Below, in pieces: positions 1-9,867 of a DNA stretch of 64,000 nucleotides (its first letter is position 1; every line of letters begins with the position of its first letter). The notes below the pieces were generated by a model. That model searched no databases. It was given only the letters and a program-made list of their open reading frames with translations, and was not told the origin of the DNA. Both the position numbers and the translations under genes were made by a program. This DNA comes from Halothiobacillus sp045689735 (GTDB lineage Bacteria; Pseudomonadota; Gammaproteobacteria; Halothiobacillales; Halothiobacillaceae). Location: the NCBI RefSeq assembly GCF_045689735.1, contig NZ_CP142685.1, positions 1,488,001-1,552,000 on the forward strand, in the 5' to 3' direction.

Positions 1-528
1 TTTGTCTCCGAGCAACCGCCCGCCCCGCTGATCGACCAGATGGTGCACGCCTGGCAACACAGCCGGGGGGAAATCGCCCGCGTACTCGAAGTCCTGTTTC
101 ATAGCGAGGCGTTCCGGCATTCATTGGGCAAGCAGTTCAAAGATCCCTTGCATTACTTGGTCTCGGCCGCGCGCCTCATCCCCGACGAGACGCCCATCAC
201 CCGCCCGATCATGCTGGTCAATTGGAGCCGTCAGATGGGCGAAGCCCTGTACGGACGCAGCACGCCGGATGGCTATCCCCAACGGGCGAGCGACTGGAAC
301 GGCTCCGGCCAGATGGCCACCCGGTTTGAATTCGCTGAATTTTTATCGACCCACCCCGGCGCGCTGGTGCAGCCACCCCCGCCAGCCTTGATGGTGCTCG
401 ATAGCCCGTTCCTGCAAACCCTGATGGCCGGATTCAGCGCCCAGACCCGCGCGGTCATCCAGCAAGCGGATAACCCACGCGCGCAAATCAGCCTGTTACT
501 TTCTGCCCCGGAATTCATGTGGCGCTAA
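1..528 (+). CDS. DUF1800 family protein, C-terminal part
   Basis: The reading frame is open from the first base of the window and stops at 526-528, so the gene begins upstream and only its last 175 residues are present. The sequence resembles the C-terminal end of DUF1800 proteins, with repeated helices containing 'VLFHSEAF' and a final 'LLLSAPEFMWR'. DUF1800 proteins are large secreted or periplasmic proteins of unknown biochemical function. They are typically encoded immediately upstream of a DUF1501 protein, and that is the case here, with a 29-base gap, which supports the call. An internal ATG at 40 is not a credible start because the family domain continues upstream of it. Confidence 0.75.
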   Translation, partial: FVSEQPPAPLIDQMVHAWQHSRGEIARVLEVLFHSEAFRHSLGKQFKDPLHYLVSAARLIPDETPITRPIMLVNWSRQMGEALYGRSTPDGYPQRASDWNGSGQMATRFEFAEFLSTHPGALVQPPPPALMVLDSPFLQTLMAGFSAQTRAVIQQADNPRAQISLLLSAPEFMWR

Positions 529-557
529 CGCCCCACCCGCGTGAGGAGAAAAAAACC

Positions 558-1775
558 ATGAACCGTCGCCAATTTCTGCAACTGACCGCCGCCGCCGGAT
601 TGTCCGCTGTGCAAACCCGCCTGTGGGCGGCCAGCCCCCGCACCGGCAATCCCCGATTTCTGCTGATCTTTTTACGCGGGGGCTACGATGCCGCCAACCT
701 CCTGGTGCCCTACACCAGTGAGTTTTATTACCAAAGCCGCCCCAATATCGCGGTACCCAAGCCCGGCGACCCCGACGGCGCCCTCGTACTCGATCACGAC
801 TGGGCCTTACATCCCGGCCTGAAAGACACCGTGCTGCCGCTCTACCAGCGACAACAAGCAGCCTTCGTTCCGTTTTGCGGCACGCAGGATTTATCCCGCA
901 GCCACTTTGAAACGCAGGATCACATCGAACTGGGTCAGGGCGCACAAACCCGCGATTTCAACAGTGGCTTCCTGAACCGGCTCGCCGCCGTACTGCACGA
1001 TCGCGCCCGCAGCATTGCCTTCACCCAGCAACTGCCTCTGTCCATGCACGGCGCGGTGCGCATCGCCAACCAGTCGATCATCGGCCCGCAGCGGAATGTG
1101 AACGAAACGCAGCGCCAACGCATCGAGCAGATGTACCAGCACAGCCCCCTGCAAACCAGCGTTCAAACCGCGTTCACCACCCAGCAGCAAATCCGCGAAG
1201 ACATGAGCGGAATGGCCAGCGGTGGCTATGCCGCCGAGATGCTGGCCGCCAGTCGTGGCGCAGCCAATCCCCGCAGTTTCGTGGCCGCCGCCGCGAAAAT
1301 TGGCGTGCTGATGCGCGATCACTACAACCTGGGCTTCATGGATCTGGGCGGATGGGATACCCATGTCAACCAAACCGGGCGCACGGGTGCCGAAGGCCAG
1401 CTCGCCAACCGGCTGACCGAACTCGGTGCCGGGCTCGCGGTCTTGCCAGACACCCTGGGCGATGCCTGGCTCGAAACCGTCGTCGTCGTGATCAGCGAAT
1501 TTGGCCGCACCTTCCGCGAAAATGGCAATCGCGGCACCGATCACGGGCACGGCAGCGCCTATTGGGTACTGGGTGGCGGGCTGCATGGCGGCAAAATTGC
1601 CGGCGAGCAGGTCACCCTGAGTGAAACCACGCTCAACCAGAACCGCGACTGGCCGGTGCTCACCGATTACCGCAGCCTGCTCGGCGGCCTGTTCCGGCAT
1701 TTATGGAGCCTGACCCCGGCGGAACTCCAACGGGTATTTCCCGGTGCGAAGCCCGTTGAGCTACAGCTCGTCTGA
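558..1775 (+). CDS. DUF1501 family protein, Tat-exported
   Basis: A 405-residue protein of the DUF1501 family, which has an alkaline-phosphatase/sulfatase-like fold and no assigned function. The start at 558 is preferred to the ATG at 519 because it follows a GAGGAG-type ribosome site and begins directly with a twin-arginine signal (MNRRQFLQL, then a hydrophobic alanine-rich stretch and an AxA-like cleavage region near residue 24). Export by the Tat system in folded form is therefore expected. A metal-site-like segment 'GRTFRENGNRGTDHGHG' lies in the C-terminal third and is typical of the family. It probably forms an operon with the upstream DUF1800 gene. Its 3' end overlaps the convergent rlmC gene by 15 bases. 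Confidence 0.85.
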   Translation: MNRRQFLQLTAAAGLSAVQTRLWAASPRTGNPRFLLIFLRGGYDAANLLVPYTSEFYYQSRPNIAVPKPGDPDGALVLDHDWALHPGLKDTVLPLYQRQQAAFVPFCGTQDLSRSHFETQDHIELGQGAQTRDFNSGFLNRLAAVLHDRARSIAFTQQLPLSMHGAVRIANQSIIGPQRNVNETQRQRIEQMYQHSPLQTSVQTAFTTQQQIREDMSGMASGGYAAEMLAASRGAANPRSFVAAAAKIGVLMRDHYNLGFMDLGGWDTHVNQTGRTGAEGQLANRLTELGAGLAVLPDTLGDAWLETVVVVISEFGRTFRENGNRGTDHGHGSAYWVLGGGLHGGKIAGEQVTLSETTLNQNRDWPVLTDYRSLLGGLFRHLWSLTPAELQRVFPGAKPVELQLV

Positions 1776-2909
1776 ACGCCGGCGTTCCAGCAACACCAGC
1801 ACCTCGGCATGATCGGTGTGCGGGAACATATCGAACAGCCGCGCCCGGCGGGGCACAAAATCGCTCAACCGCGCCAGATCCGCCGCGAGACTCGCCGGAT
1901 TGCAACTGGAGTACAACAGCCAGCGGGTGGCCGTTGCGGTGTTGATCGCCGCCGCCAACGCAGCACCCAAACCGCGCCGGGGCGGGTTGACGATCACGCA
2001 CTCAGGCCAGCCCGTCTGCCCCTCGGCAAACGCATCCGCCGGTAACGCGGTAAATTCGATCTGCGACAGACCCAGCGCGGCGGCGGATTGGCGGGCGCTG
2101 TCGATCGCCTCCGGCGAAATCTCGATTCCCGTGATCGCACCGCGCACGCCCGGCGCACAGAACAGGGCGAAGCCACCGACCCCGCAGAACAAATCCCAGA
2201 GCGAGGCGGGCGCACAGGCCGCCACCCAATCGCGCGCCGTGGCGTATAACGCGGTCGCCACCGCCGTATTGGTCTGAAAGAAACTGCGCGGACGCAGATA
2301 CAAGGGCACCTCACCCAGCCAGACCGACAAGGCCGACGCCCCGGCAAGAGGGATTTCTTCTTCGCCCTCCACAATCGCCTGATGCACCGGCTGGATATTG
2401 GCGGAAATCACGGCCAGCGCGGGCAATACGCGCTGCAACTCCGGCAACGCGGCGCGCAAACGGGGCAACCACGCGGTGGAACGCAGCACGAAACGCAGCA
2501 TCAGCGCCTCGGTGGTTTGATCCTGCGTGAGCAGAACAAATTTCAGTTCGCCCCGGCGCCGGGCAATGTCATACGGCGGCAAGCGCAAGGCGCGAATGAA
2601 ATCCTTGATCGGGGCGAACGCGGCGCGCAGGCTGGGTGGATACAGCAGGCAATCACTCAAATCCTGCCCCTGCCCCGCCGCACCGACAATCCCTAGCCGG
2701 GGCGCATCCGCCGTGCCGCTGACCACCATTTTGGCCTTGTTGCGAAAGCTGGATTCGGCGCTCGGCACCGGCGGCTGCCAAAGCGAGGCATCGAAGGCGG
2801 GCAACGCGGCACGGCAAGCGGCCTCCTTGCGCGCCAGCATCTCCGCATAAGGCACCGCCAGATGCGGGCACGACCGGCATTGACCGGCGGCGAAATAACC
2901 ACAGTCCAT
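1761..2909 (-). CDS. rlmC: 23S rRNA (uracil(747)-C(5))-methyltransferase
   Basis: A 382-residue SAM-dependent methyltransferase of the RumA/TrmA family, assigned to RlmC, which makes m5U747 in 23S rRNA. The N-terminus carries a [4Fe-4S] cysteine set at C3, C11, C14 and C87, the same spacing as in E. coli RlmC. It lacks an N-terminal TRAM domain, which separates it from RlmD. The SAM-binding segment 'LWDLFCGVGGFAL', a 'VNPPRRGLG' motif and the catalytic 'YSSCNP' cysteine are all present. Length is close to the 375 residues of the E. coli enzyme. The gene stands alone on the minus strand between the DUF1501 gene and the M16 peptidase. Confidence 0.93.
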   Translation of the reverse strand: MDCGYFAAGQCRSCPHLAVPYAEMLARKEAACRAALPAFDASLWQPPVPSAESSFRNKAKMVVSGTADAPRLGIVGAAGQGQDLSDCLLYPPSLRAAFAPIKDFIRALRLPPYDIARRRGELKFVLLTQDQTTEALMLRFVLRSTAWLPRLRAALPELQRVLPALAVISANIQPVHQAIVEGEEEIPLAGASALSVWLGEVPLYLRPRSFFQTNTAVATALYATARDWVAACAPASLWDLFCGVGGFALFCAPGVRGAITGIEISPEAIDSARQSAAALGLSQIEFTALPADAFAEGQTGWPECVIVNPPRRGLGAALAAAINTATATRWLLYSSCNPASLAADLARLSDFVPRRARLFDMFPHTDHAEVLVLLERRRSDEL

Positions 2910-2942
2910 GCCGGCTCCGGTCAGCGTCCGCGCGCCCTGAGA

Positions 2943-5858
2943 TCAAATCCGCTCAATGCGCAGCCCAAGCCCCCGGAGTTCCTCTTCCTTCGCCGGCCCG
3001 GCGAGCACGCCGATCGAGGCGGATTCAGGCACAAGGTAGCGTTCCGCCACCCGCCGCAGGTCATCCGCCGTGACTTCCAGCACACGCGCACGCAGCGCAC
3101 GCAGGCGTTCCGGCGTGCGGCCATGCAGTCCATCGAGAAACACTTTTTTCGCCTCACCGGCGGGGGAACCGGGTTTATCGATGCCGGAAATCACCCCGAA
3201 AATGGCCTCATCGACGGTGCGCCCTTCGTGCGCGGTGGACAGCAGCCAGTCGATGCTGCGGTCGAAATCGGCCAGGGTTTCGGTCAGGCGCGGATCACGG
3301 TAGGAATAAAACCGGAAGCTCGCCGATTCCGAATCGTAGCCCGCGCCGCCGCCATAGGCACCGCCCTGCTCCCGAATCGCGCGGTGCAAATAGCCGTTAC
3401 GCAGGAACCCGCCGAGTACCGACAATGCCGCAGCGTCCTCGTGCGCAGCGGGCACGGCCGCATGCGCCTTGGCGCAATAGTTCACGGCAAGATTCCCCAG
3501 CCAGGCTTCGCGTACCGATTCCTGCACCCGCCCCAGCGTAAACGGCGTAACGGGCGTGCCGTGCCGCATCACCGGTGCCAGCGCAGCGTCCATGGCCGCG
3601 AAATGCCGCTGCTCACTCACGATGTTGTAGCGCCGCAGCCCGCCCTTGAGTTTGGCGTGCAAGCGGGTCAACCGCTCAGACAAATCCTGCAAGGCCACAG
3701 CCGAGGACAGACCATCATCCATCGCCTTCAAGCGCCGAACCCCCGCGACCCCGCCGGACTGATGCGCAAGCCGTGCCCGGGCATTCATGCCACTGGCCGC
3801 CAAGGTCATCGCATGCGAATGTCCCGAACCGGCGATGCCCTGCTCACTGCGAAACCGCATCTGGCTGATCAAATCCCGCAGCCGATCGGTCTCATCGAAC
3901 CGGACGGATTCCAGCGTCGCATGAAACAACTCGACCAAGGGCGCCGTGTTGCGGGTCAACGCCTTGCCGCCAAAAATCAGATAGCCGGTGAGTTGATGCG
4001 GGTCGTCGATGGCCGGACGAATCGAGCTGCGCACCGACAGGCCGCCGGTATGCGCGGCCACTGCCTCGGCCATTTGCAGATAATCCCGATCCCCCACGCC
4101 CATCTCGGTAAGCACGCTGGTGTACACCGGCAGTAGATCGAGCTCATCGTGCGTCAAAGCGGGCAAATCGAGTGCCGCCTGCAAATACACCAGCCCGTTC
4201 GTGCTTTGATCGAACCAGTGTTGCGATACCGGCTGCGCCAGCACCCGCGCCGGCTGCGGGAAGTGAATTTCCGCCGGAATATCGGCGCGAGTCACCGTCG
4301 GCAGGATGCTGACATCGTCCTCTTCTGCCTGCCGCGCCGCCAGTGCCGCCGCTTGCGCCACGATCTTCTGTGCCTGTTCCGGGTTGAGCGCCGCCTGCAT
4401 CGCATCGAGCCGGGCGCGTTCGGCGGCGATTTTTTCCGCGGTCAAGCCCGTATCGGGCGCGAGCACCACCCGCACGCGATGCGGATTATCCAGCAGCAGC
4501 CGCTGCACCAGACCTGGAATGAAGGCCGGATCCGCCGCCTTGGCACGCAACCGCGCCAGCGCCGGTTCCAGATCGAGCGCCGCAATCGGGTCGCCCTCAT
4601 GAATCGCAGCGGGCAGCCCGTGCAGAATCAGTTGCAGACCATAGGGGAAGCCGTCGCCCGTCACCTCGCGCTGCGACAGTTCGATTTGATGCAGCACCGC
4701 CTCCACCATTTCGGCAGGCACCCCATTTCGGGCAACCTCACGCAGCGTATCGAACACCAGTTGCTCGATGGCCTCGGCGCGGTCGGGCTCGCCCCCCTCC
4801 AAACCGGCCACGAACACCATCTGCCGCTGGGAATCTTCCAACCCCAGCAGCGGACTCGGCGCCCCGCCCAGATCGGTGGTTTCCAGCGCGCGCTGCAAGG
4901 GCGAGGCGCTGTTCTCCAGCAGCACACCTTCCATTAATTGCGCCGCGAGTTTTTCATCCAGATTCGTACTTTCACCGAGCAACCAACCGACCACGACATG
5001 GGTTTTCTCGGTGGCGTCCGGTTCATCCAGCGCGTAGGTGTCGGCCACGGCCTGGGGCTCGTTCAGAGGGGCTTCCAGCGGGACGGCAGAATTCGGGTCA
5101 ATGCGATCGAACCGCGCCAGCGCCTGATCGTGGATTCGCGCCTGCAATGCGTCCGCCGGCAAATTACCGTAGGTCATGAATACGGCGTTCGACGGATGAT
5201 AAAACCGCTGGTAAAACGCCTTCAATTCTGCATAGGTCAGATTCGGAATATCAACCGGCTCCCCACCGGAATTGTGGTGATAGGTGGTGGTCGGGAACAT
5301 CGCCCGGGTGAGGGTTTGCCAGAGCACGGAGGCCGGGTTGCTCATCGCCCCCTTCATCTCGTTGAACACCACGCCCTTGAAGGTCAGGGGCGTCGTCGGG
5401 TCATCGGGCTGCTCGAATTCCACCCGGTGCCCTTCTTGGCAAAAATCCCGCTCATCGAGCCGCGAGAAGAACACCGCGTCCAGATACACATCCAGCAGGT
5501 TATAAAAATCCTTCACATTGACCGAGGCGAAGGGATAAGCCGTCCAGTCACTCGCGGTAAACGCATTCATAAAAGTATTGAGCGAGCGACGAATCATCAT
5601 GAAAAACGGATCGCGCACCGGATATTTTTCCGAACCGCACAGCACCGTGTGTTCGAGAATATGCGCCACTCCGGTCGAATCCTCCGGCACGGTACGCAAG
5701 CCCACCAGAAAGGCATTCTGCGGATCATCGGCCGCCAGATGGAAATGCCGTGCCCCGGTCTGTTCATGAACAAACTCGGCGACCGTCAGATGAAGTGCCT
5801 CGATGGGTTGCGCGCGCACGAAACGAAAAGCCGGATGGTGAACGGGGACGGCGGTCAT
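2943..5858 (-). CDS. PreP-like M16C insulinase-family metallopeptidase
   Basis: A 971-residue zinc metallopeptidase of the M16C (presequence protease) family. The inverted zinc motif HxxEH is at residues 66-70 (HILEH) and is followed by a conserved 'VLCGSEKYPVRDPF' region. The length and four-domain organisation fit PreP-like enzymes, which degrade short unstructured peptides inside a closed chamber. The minus-strand ATG at 5858 is chosen because family similarity starts there; a frame extension to 6233 runs into low-complexity sequence and overlaps the divergent diguanylate cyclase. No signal peptide is visible, so it is probably cytoplasmic. The biological substrate cannot be read from the sequence. 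Confidence 0.9.
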   Translation of the reverse strand: MTAVPVHHPAFRFVRAQPIEALHLTVAEFVHEQTGARHFHLAADDPQNAFLVGLRTVPEDSTGVAHILEHTVLCGSEKYPVRDPFFMMIRRSLNTFMNAFTASDWTAYPFASVNVKDFYNLLDVYLDAVFFSRLDERDFCQEGHRVEFEQPDDPTTPLTFKGVVFNEMKGAMSNPASVLWQTLTRAMFPTTTYHHNSGGEPVDIPNLTYAELKAFYQRFYHPSNAVFMTYGNLPADALQARIHDQALARFDRIDPNSAVPLEAPLNEPQAVADTYALDEPDATEKTHVVVGWLLGESTNLDEKLAAQLMEGVLLENSASPLQRALETTDLGGAPSPLLGLEDSQRQMVFVAGLEGGEPDRAEAIEQLVFDTLREVARNGVPAEMVEAVLHQIELSQREVTGDGFPYGLQLILHGLPAAIHEGDPIAALDLEPALARLRAKAADPAFIPGLVQRLLLDNPHRVRVVLAPDTGLTAEKIAAERARLDAMQAALNPEQAQKIVAQAAALAARQAEEDDVSILPTVTRADIPAEIHFPQPARVLAQPVSQHWFDQSTNGLVYLQAALDLPALTHDELDLLPVYTSVLTEMGVGDRDYLQMAEAVAAHTGGLSVRSSIRPAIDDPHQLTGYLIFGGKALTRNTAPLVELFHATLESVRFDETDRLRDLISQMRFRSEQGIAGSGHSHAMTLAASGMNARARLAHQSGGVAGVRRLKAMDDGLSSAVALQDLSERLTRLHAKLKGGLRRYNIVSEQRHFAAMDAALAPVMRHGTPVTPFTLGRVQESVREAWLGNLAVNYCAKAHAAVPAAHEDAAALSVLGGFLRNGYLHRAIREQGGAYGGGAGYDSESASFRFYSYRDPRLTETLADFDRSIDWLLSTAHEGRTVDEAIFGVISGIDKPGSPAGEAKKVFLDGLHGRTPERLRALRARVLEVTADDLRRVAERYLVPESASIGVLAGPAKEEELRGLGLRIERI

Positions 5859-6081
5859 GACAAAACTCTCACACTGCTGCAAATCAGAACGCAGGAGTTT
5901 AGCGCAACTGCCCAGAATAAATTTCCCGCCCGCCCCAAACCATCCGTCATCGACAAACCCGCATCGACAAACCGTCAAAATTCCCGCTATATTGCCAAGA
6001 CCCGCACCCCATGACGGGGAACACCCGCACGCAAGGTACTGCCGCTTGAAACAGCCCACGCCCGCCCCGTTGACTGACGCC

Positions 6082-8757
6082 ATGATCCGGTTTTTCACCC
6101 GGCAGCGCCGACTGGATGTTTTGCTGGTGCTGCCGGTGTTGGTGATGTTGATCTGGATTGGCTTCAGCGAGTGGCAACAGTTCCACCAGATCAACCAGCA
6201 AGTGACCCAGGACGCCCACCGCGCCGCCGCCAACTATGCCGACCGCATTGCCAATCGCCTGCATACCCAGTTCATCGAACTGGAATTCATCGGCGTCAGT
6301 CTCTTGGCCAGTGAAGCCGATCTGAGTCAACCCAGCGCGCATACGCAAGCGGCATTGCGCCGCTTCATGCGCATTCATCCCGATTTTTTTGCCCTCAACA
6401 TTCAATCCAGCGATGGCAGCAAAATTCTCTGGTCAACCCTCACCCAGAGCAGCACACCGATTGTCGCGCCGGAGGAGTTCACCCCCATTGCCCCCAACCA
6501 GCCATTTTTGATCGGGCAGGCTCGGTACGCCAAACGGTTCGATGGGTACTTTCTCGCCATGCGCTATGTGGTGCGCGATGAAAAGCAGCAACCCCGCTTC
6601 ATGGTGGGCTCACCCTTCCGGCTCAATCGGCTGTTTGAGTTCAATATTCCAGATGTGCCCTGGCGCTTCACACTGATTGATCAGCGCAGCGGCGCGCCGA
6701 TTGGGCAATGGCAGCGCGGGGCGGTTCAATTCGGCTCGCTGACACCAGACCAGAACGAAATCCCGCCCGTGCCCGTGCAAGGCTCTCCGTTTATGGTGAA
6801 GGTCGGCGGCACCCAGGATCTCGCCTGGCACAGTTATGTCGCCGTCGCCTGGCAGCACTGGTTGCTGGAACTCAGCCTGCTCAGCCTGCTCGGCTTCATT
6901 CTGTTGCTGGCCCGGCGATTACTGAACGAGCGCCAACGCGCGAATGATCGCCTGCAGATGCTCTCCAATCTCAACCGGATGCATGCCGAAATCAATCAGC
7001 TGTTTGCCACCCGAACCGATGAACAAGGCGTGTTGCAGCAGATCTGCGAATTGGGCATTCACCACGGCGGCATCGATTTGATCTGGATCGGCCGCCCCAA
7101 TGCCGAGGGCGACTTCGAGTTTCTGGCCTCAGCGGGGAAAACGGGCTATCTGGAGGGTCTGACGCTCTCGCTCAAAGCCGACACGCCCGCCGCCAACGGG
7201 TTCTGCGCGCAGACCTGGCGCGAGGGGCGCGTCGTTTTCAGTGTCGATCCCAACCAATCACCGTTTCCCGCCCTCTGGCGCGCCCGCGCCCAGGCCTTCG
7301 GGCTGAATGCGCTGGCGAGCCTGCCGATCCTGCGCGGGAACCGTCCTTGGGCGGTCATGGCGATTTACCACCATGATCCCTTCGCTTTTTTGAATCTTTC
7401 GTTCTGGTTTGAAGACCTGGCCGGCGATCTCTCCCGTGGACTCGACCGAATCGACCTCTGGCAGCGCGCACAACGCAGCAGTGCCTTCAATCAAGCCATC
7501 GTCGACAACGCCGCGAACGGCATCATGTTGCTGCACGATCGCACCATCCGCTTTGCCAACCGTCGCCTGGCGGAGATCATTGGCGCGCCGAATCCCGAGG
7601 CACTGCTCGGCCGACGCACCCGGGATTTTTATACCCAACCAGAGGCGCAGGACGCATTACTTCACCAGCTTCCCCATTCTTTTGCGCGCAGCGAGCAAAT
7701 CCGCTTCGAGGCCGAATTTACCCGGATGGATAACGGGGAAACCCGCTGGTTCGGACTGATTGGCATGCCGTTCCCAAGTGGGGAATTTGATGAAATCTGG
7801 TCGGTCACCGATATCACCGAACAAAAAAATGCCCAAGCCCAGCGCGATATGCTGGCCTCGGCGCTCACCGCCATCCAGGAAGGCGTGGCGATTACCGATG
7901 CGGCCCAGCGCATCCTTTTTCTGAATGAAGCCTGCACCCGCATGACCGGATTCAGCCTGGATGAAGTGCGCGGCCAACCGTTATGTCGGGTATTCACCGC
8001 CGAACCCCAGGCCGATGGCCATGCCGAGAATGCCTCAGACAGCGACCTGAAACAGGCACTCGACCAAGGCATTCCGTATCAAGGGCAACGCCAAATCCGC
8101 CATCGTGACGGCCATCAATTCTGGGGATTGGTGACTCTCAATCCCGTGCGCGCGGCCGATCAACGCATCACCCACTTTGTCAGCGTGCTGCGCGACATCA
8201 CCGCGCTGCACGAGCTGAATCGCCAACTGGAATATCAGTCCCTGCACGACGCGCTGACCCGGCTGCCCAACCGCCGCGCGCTGGAACAGGCGCTGATCCA
8301 GCGGATCGATCAAGCGCGATTGGGCCGCACCCGACTGGCCATCGGCATGATTGACCTCGATGATTTCAAACCGGTCAACGACACCTACGGCCATGAAGCC
8401 GGCGACCGACTGCTCATCAGCCTGTCCGAGCGGTTACGGCATCGGCTGAGGGAAGGCGATTTACTCGCCCGCCTCGGCGGCGACGAATTCGTTGTGCTAC
8501 TCAGCAATCTGGAATCGGATGAACCCAACCTGCCGACCATCCTCGACCGGCTGCATGGCGCGATTGCCGCGCCCTTCGATCTCGGCGGCGAAGCGCGCGC
8601 CCGCGTGGGCATGAGCCTCGGGATTGCACTCTATCCCGAAGACGGCCAAACCGGCGACACCCTGTTACGCCGCGCCGATGCCGCGCTGTATGCAGCAAAA
8701 CGCAACAAAGGCACCGCCGACGGGTGGTGGGTTCGCTGGTCGGATCGCCCGGAATAA
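6082..8757 (+). CDS. Membrane-anchored GAF-PAS-PAS diguanylate cyclase
   Basis: An 891-residue multi-domain signalling protein. A transmembrane helix (about residues 10-28), a periplasmic sensor region of about 220 residues and a second transmembrane helix (about 257-280) precede a GAF-like domain (about 300-460), two PAS domains (about 465-590 and 590-710) and a GGDEF domain. The catalytic GGDEF motif is intact at residues 799-803. An RxxD inhibitory-site motif (REGD, 790-793) stands exactly five residues before it, so the enzyme should make c-di-GMP from GTP with product inhibition. No EAL domain is present. The ATG at 6082 is chosen because the first helix follows directly; a TTG at 6046 with an AAGG upstream is an alternative. 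The signal sensed is unknown. Confidence 0.88.
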   Translation: MIRFFTRQRRLDVLLVLPVLVMLIWIGFSEWQQFHQINQQVTQDAHRAAANYADRIANRLHTQFIELEFIGVSLLASEADLSQPSAHTQAALRRFMRIHPDFFALNIQSSDGSKILWSTLTQSSTPIVAPEEFTPIAPNQPFLIGQARYAKRFDGYFLAMRYVVRDEKQQPRFMVGSPFRLNRLFEFNIPDVPWRFTLIDQRSGAPIGQWQRGAVQFGSLTPDQNEIPPVPVQGSPFMVKVGGTQDLAWHSYVAVAWQHWLLELSLLSLLGFILLLARRLLNERQRANDRLQMLSNLNRMHAEINQLFATRTDEQGVLQQICELGIHHGGIDLIWIGRPNAEGDFEFLASAGKTGYLEGLTLSLKADTPAANGFCAQTWREGRVVFSVDPNQSPFPALWRARAQAFGLNALASLPILRGNRPWAVMAIYHHDPFAFLNLSFWFEDLAGDLSRGLDRIDLWQRAQRSSAFNQAIVDNAANGIMLLHDRTIRFANRRLAEIIGAPNPEALLGRRTRDFYTQPEAQDALLHQLPHSFARSEQIRFEAEFTRMDNGETRWFGLIGMPFPSGEFDEIWSVTDITEQKNAQAQRDMLASALTAIQEGVAITDAAQRILFLNEACTRMTGFSLDEVRGQPLCRVFTAEPQADGHAENASDSDLKQALDQGIPYQGQRQIRHRDGHQFWGLVTLNPVRAADQRITHFVSVLRDITALHELNRQLEYQSLHDALTRLPNRRALEQALIQRIDQARLGRTRLAIGMIDLDDFKPVNDTYGHEAGDRLLISLSERLRHRLREGDLLARLGGDEFVVLLSNLESDEPNLPTILDRLHGAIAAPFDLGGEARARVGMSLGIALYPEDGQTGDTLLRRADAALYAAKRNKGTADGWWVRWSDRPE

Positions 8758-8786
8758 CCGCCCCCCGCTGCCTGGCTTCAAAAACC

Positions 8787-8817
8787 CGTTAGCAGGATGT
8801 TGAAAAGCGTTTTCCAT
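8787..8817 (+). repeat. Copy 1 of a short dispersed repeat (TAgCAGGATGTTGAAAA)
   Basis: The segment at 8790-8806 matches 13964-13980 at 16 of 17 positions. Both copies lie just after a stop codon. Here the copy runs into a weak GAAAA-GCG-TTTTC stem, whereas the second copy runs into a perfect 12-bp hairpin. This may be a degenerate copy of a repeat-associated terminator. Confidence 0.5.
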
Positions 8818-8850
8818 GGCCTGATAAGAACCGGGCGACCACAAACAACA

Positions 8851-8873
8851 AACCCCGGCACCGAGCCGGGGTT
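8851..8873 (-). terminator. Rho-independent terminator downstream of pstB
   Basis: A perfect 9-bp inverted repeat (AACCCCGGC/GCCGGGGTT) with a 5-base loop lies between the convergent diguanylate cyclase and pstB genes. On the minus strand the stem is followed by a T-rich run (TTTGTTGTTTG), so it most likely ends the pst transcript. The other strand also has a short T-run (GATGTTTT), so the terminator could work in both directions. Confidence 0.7.
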
Positions 8874-8926
8874 GATGTTTTAAGGCAATCCCGCCAACCG
8901 CCTTTGCCGACGATCGGCGGCGGCGA

Positions 8927-9814
8927 TCAGCCAAAGCGGCCGGTAATGTAATCCTCGGTTTCTTTGCGCCCCGGGTTGGTGAAAATGATATCCGTGTGAT
9001 CGAACTCGACCAGTTTCCCAAGGTACATAAACGCGGTGTAATCCGATACACGCGCCGCTTGCTGCATGTTGTGGGTCACGATGGCGATGGTGAAGTCGGA
9101 TTTGAGTTCATGCACCAGTTCTTCGATCTTGGTGGTCGAAATCGGGTCGAGCGCCGAGGTCGGCTCATCGAGCAATAACACTTCCGGCTTCACCGCAATA
9201 CCCCGCGCGATGCACAGCCGTTGCTGCTGACCACCGGACAAGGCCGCGCCAGACTGGTTCAGTTTGTCCTTCACTTCCGTCCACAGTGCGGCGCGTTGCA
9301 AGGCCCATTCGACCCGTTCATCGAGCTCCGCTTTCGAGAGGTTCTCGTACAAACGCACGCCAAACGCCACATTGTCGTAAATCGACATCGGGAACGGCGT
9401 CGGCTTCTGGAACACCATGCCCACTTTGGCACGCAGCATGTTGACATCCACCTTGGAATTCAGGATGTCATTGCCGTCGAGCAGAATCTGACCCGTCGTC
9501 GTCTGGCCGGGATACAGATCGAAAATCCGGTTGAAAATCCGCAGTAAAGTGGATTTGCCGCAGCCGGATGGGCCGATCAGCGCCGTCACCTGCTTATCCG
9601 GAATCTGCATGTTGATATTGTGCAGCGCCTTGTATTTGCCGTAATAAAACGACAGATCCCGAATATCCAGCCGGGGTTCGGCCACCTGCCGAACATTGTC
9701 GATTTTGTCGGCCAGCGCCGCCCGCTGCTCAGCATCTTTCAAGGCAGCAGCCACATTCAAACCCATTTGACGCCCGCTGGGCAGCCCGCTATCAGTCATG
9801 GTCATCGTACTCAT
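8927..9814 (-). CDS. pstB: Phosphate ABC transporter ATP-binding protein
   Basis: A 295-residue ATPase that drives high-affinity phosphate import through PstCA. Walker A (GPSGCGKST), the signature LSGGQQQR and Walker B (LLLDEPTSALD) are all intact, and the protein ends in the typical 'ITGRFG'. An N-terminal extension of about 45 residues precedes the ABC domain, so a later start cannot be excluded. It is the last gene of the pstSCAB operon, 53 bases after pstA. No phoU gene follows, although one is common after pstB. Confidence 0.96.
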   Translation of the reverse strand: MSTMTMTDSGLPSGRQMGLNVAAALKDAEQRAALADKIDNVRQVAEPRLDIRDLSFYYGKYKALHNINMQIPDKQVTALIGPSGCGKSTLLRIFNRIFDLYPGQTTTGQILLDGNDILNSKVDVNMLRAKVGMVFQKPTPFPMSIYDNVAFGVRLYENLSKAELDERVEWALQRAALWTEVKDKLNQSGAALSGGQQQRLCIARGIAVKPEVLLLDEPTSALDPISTTKIEELVHELKSDFTIAIVTHNMQQAARVSDYTAFMYLGKLVEFDHTDIIFTNPGRKETEDYITGRFG

Positions 9815-9867
9815 GGGAGAACTCTCGGAGAAAAATTATGACAGGGAAACTTGAGGCCCGACAGAAC

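Noticed and set aside
2862..6014. Long plus-strand frames opposite the M16 peptidase
   Set aside because: Arg/Gln-rich translations without motifs; the minus strand carries the HxxEH peptidase.
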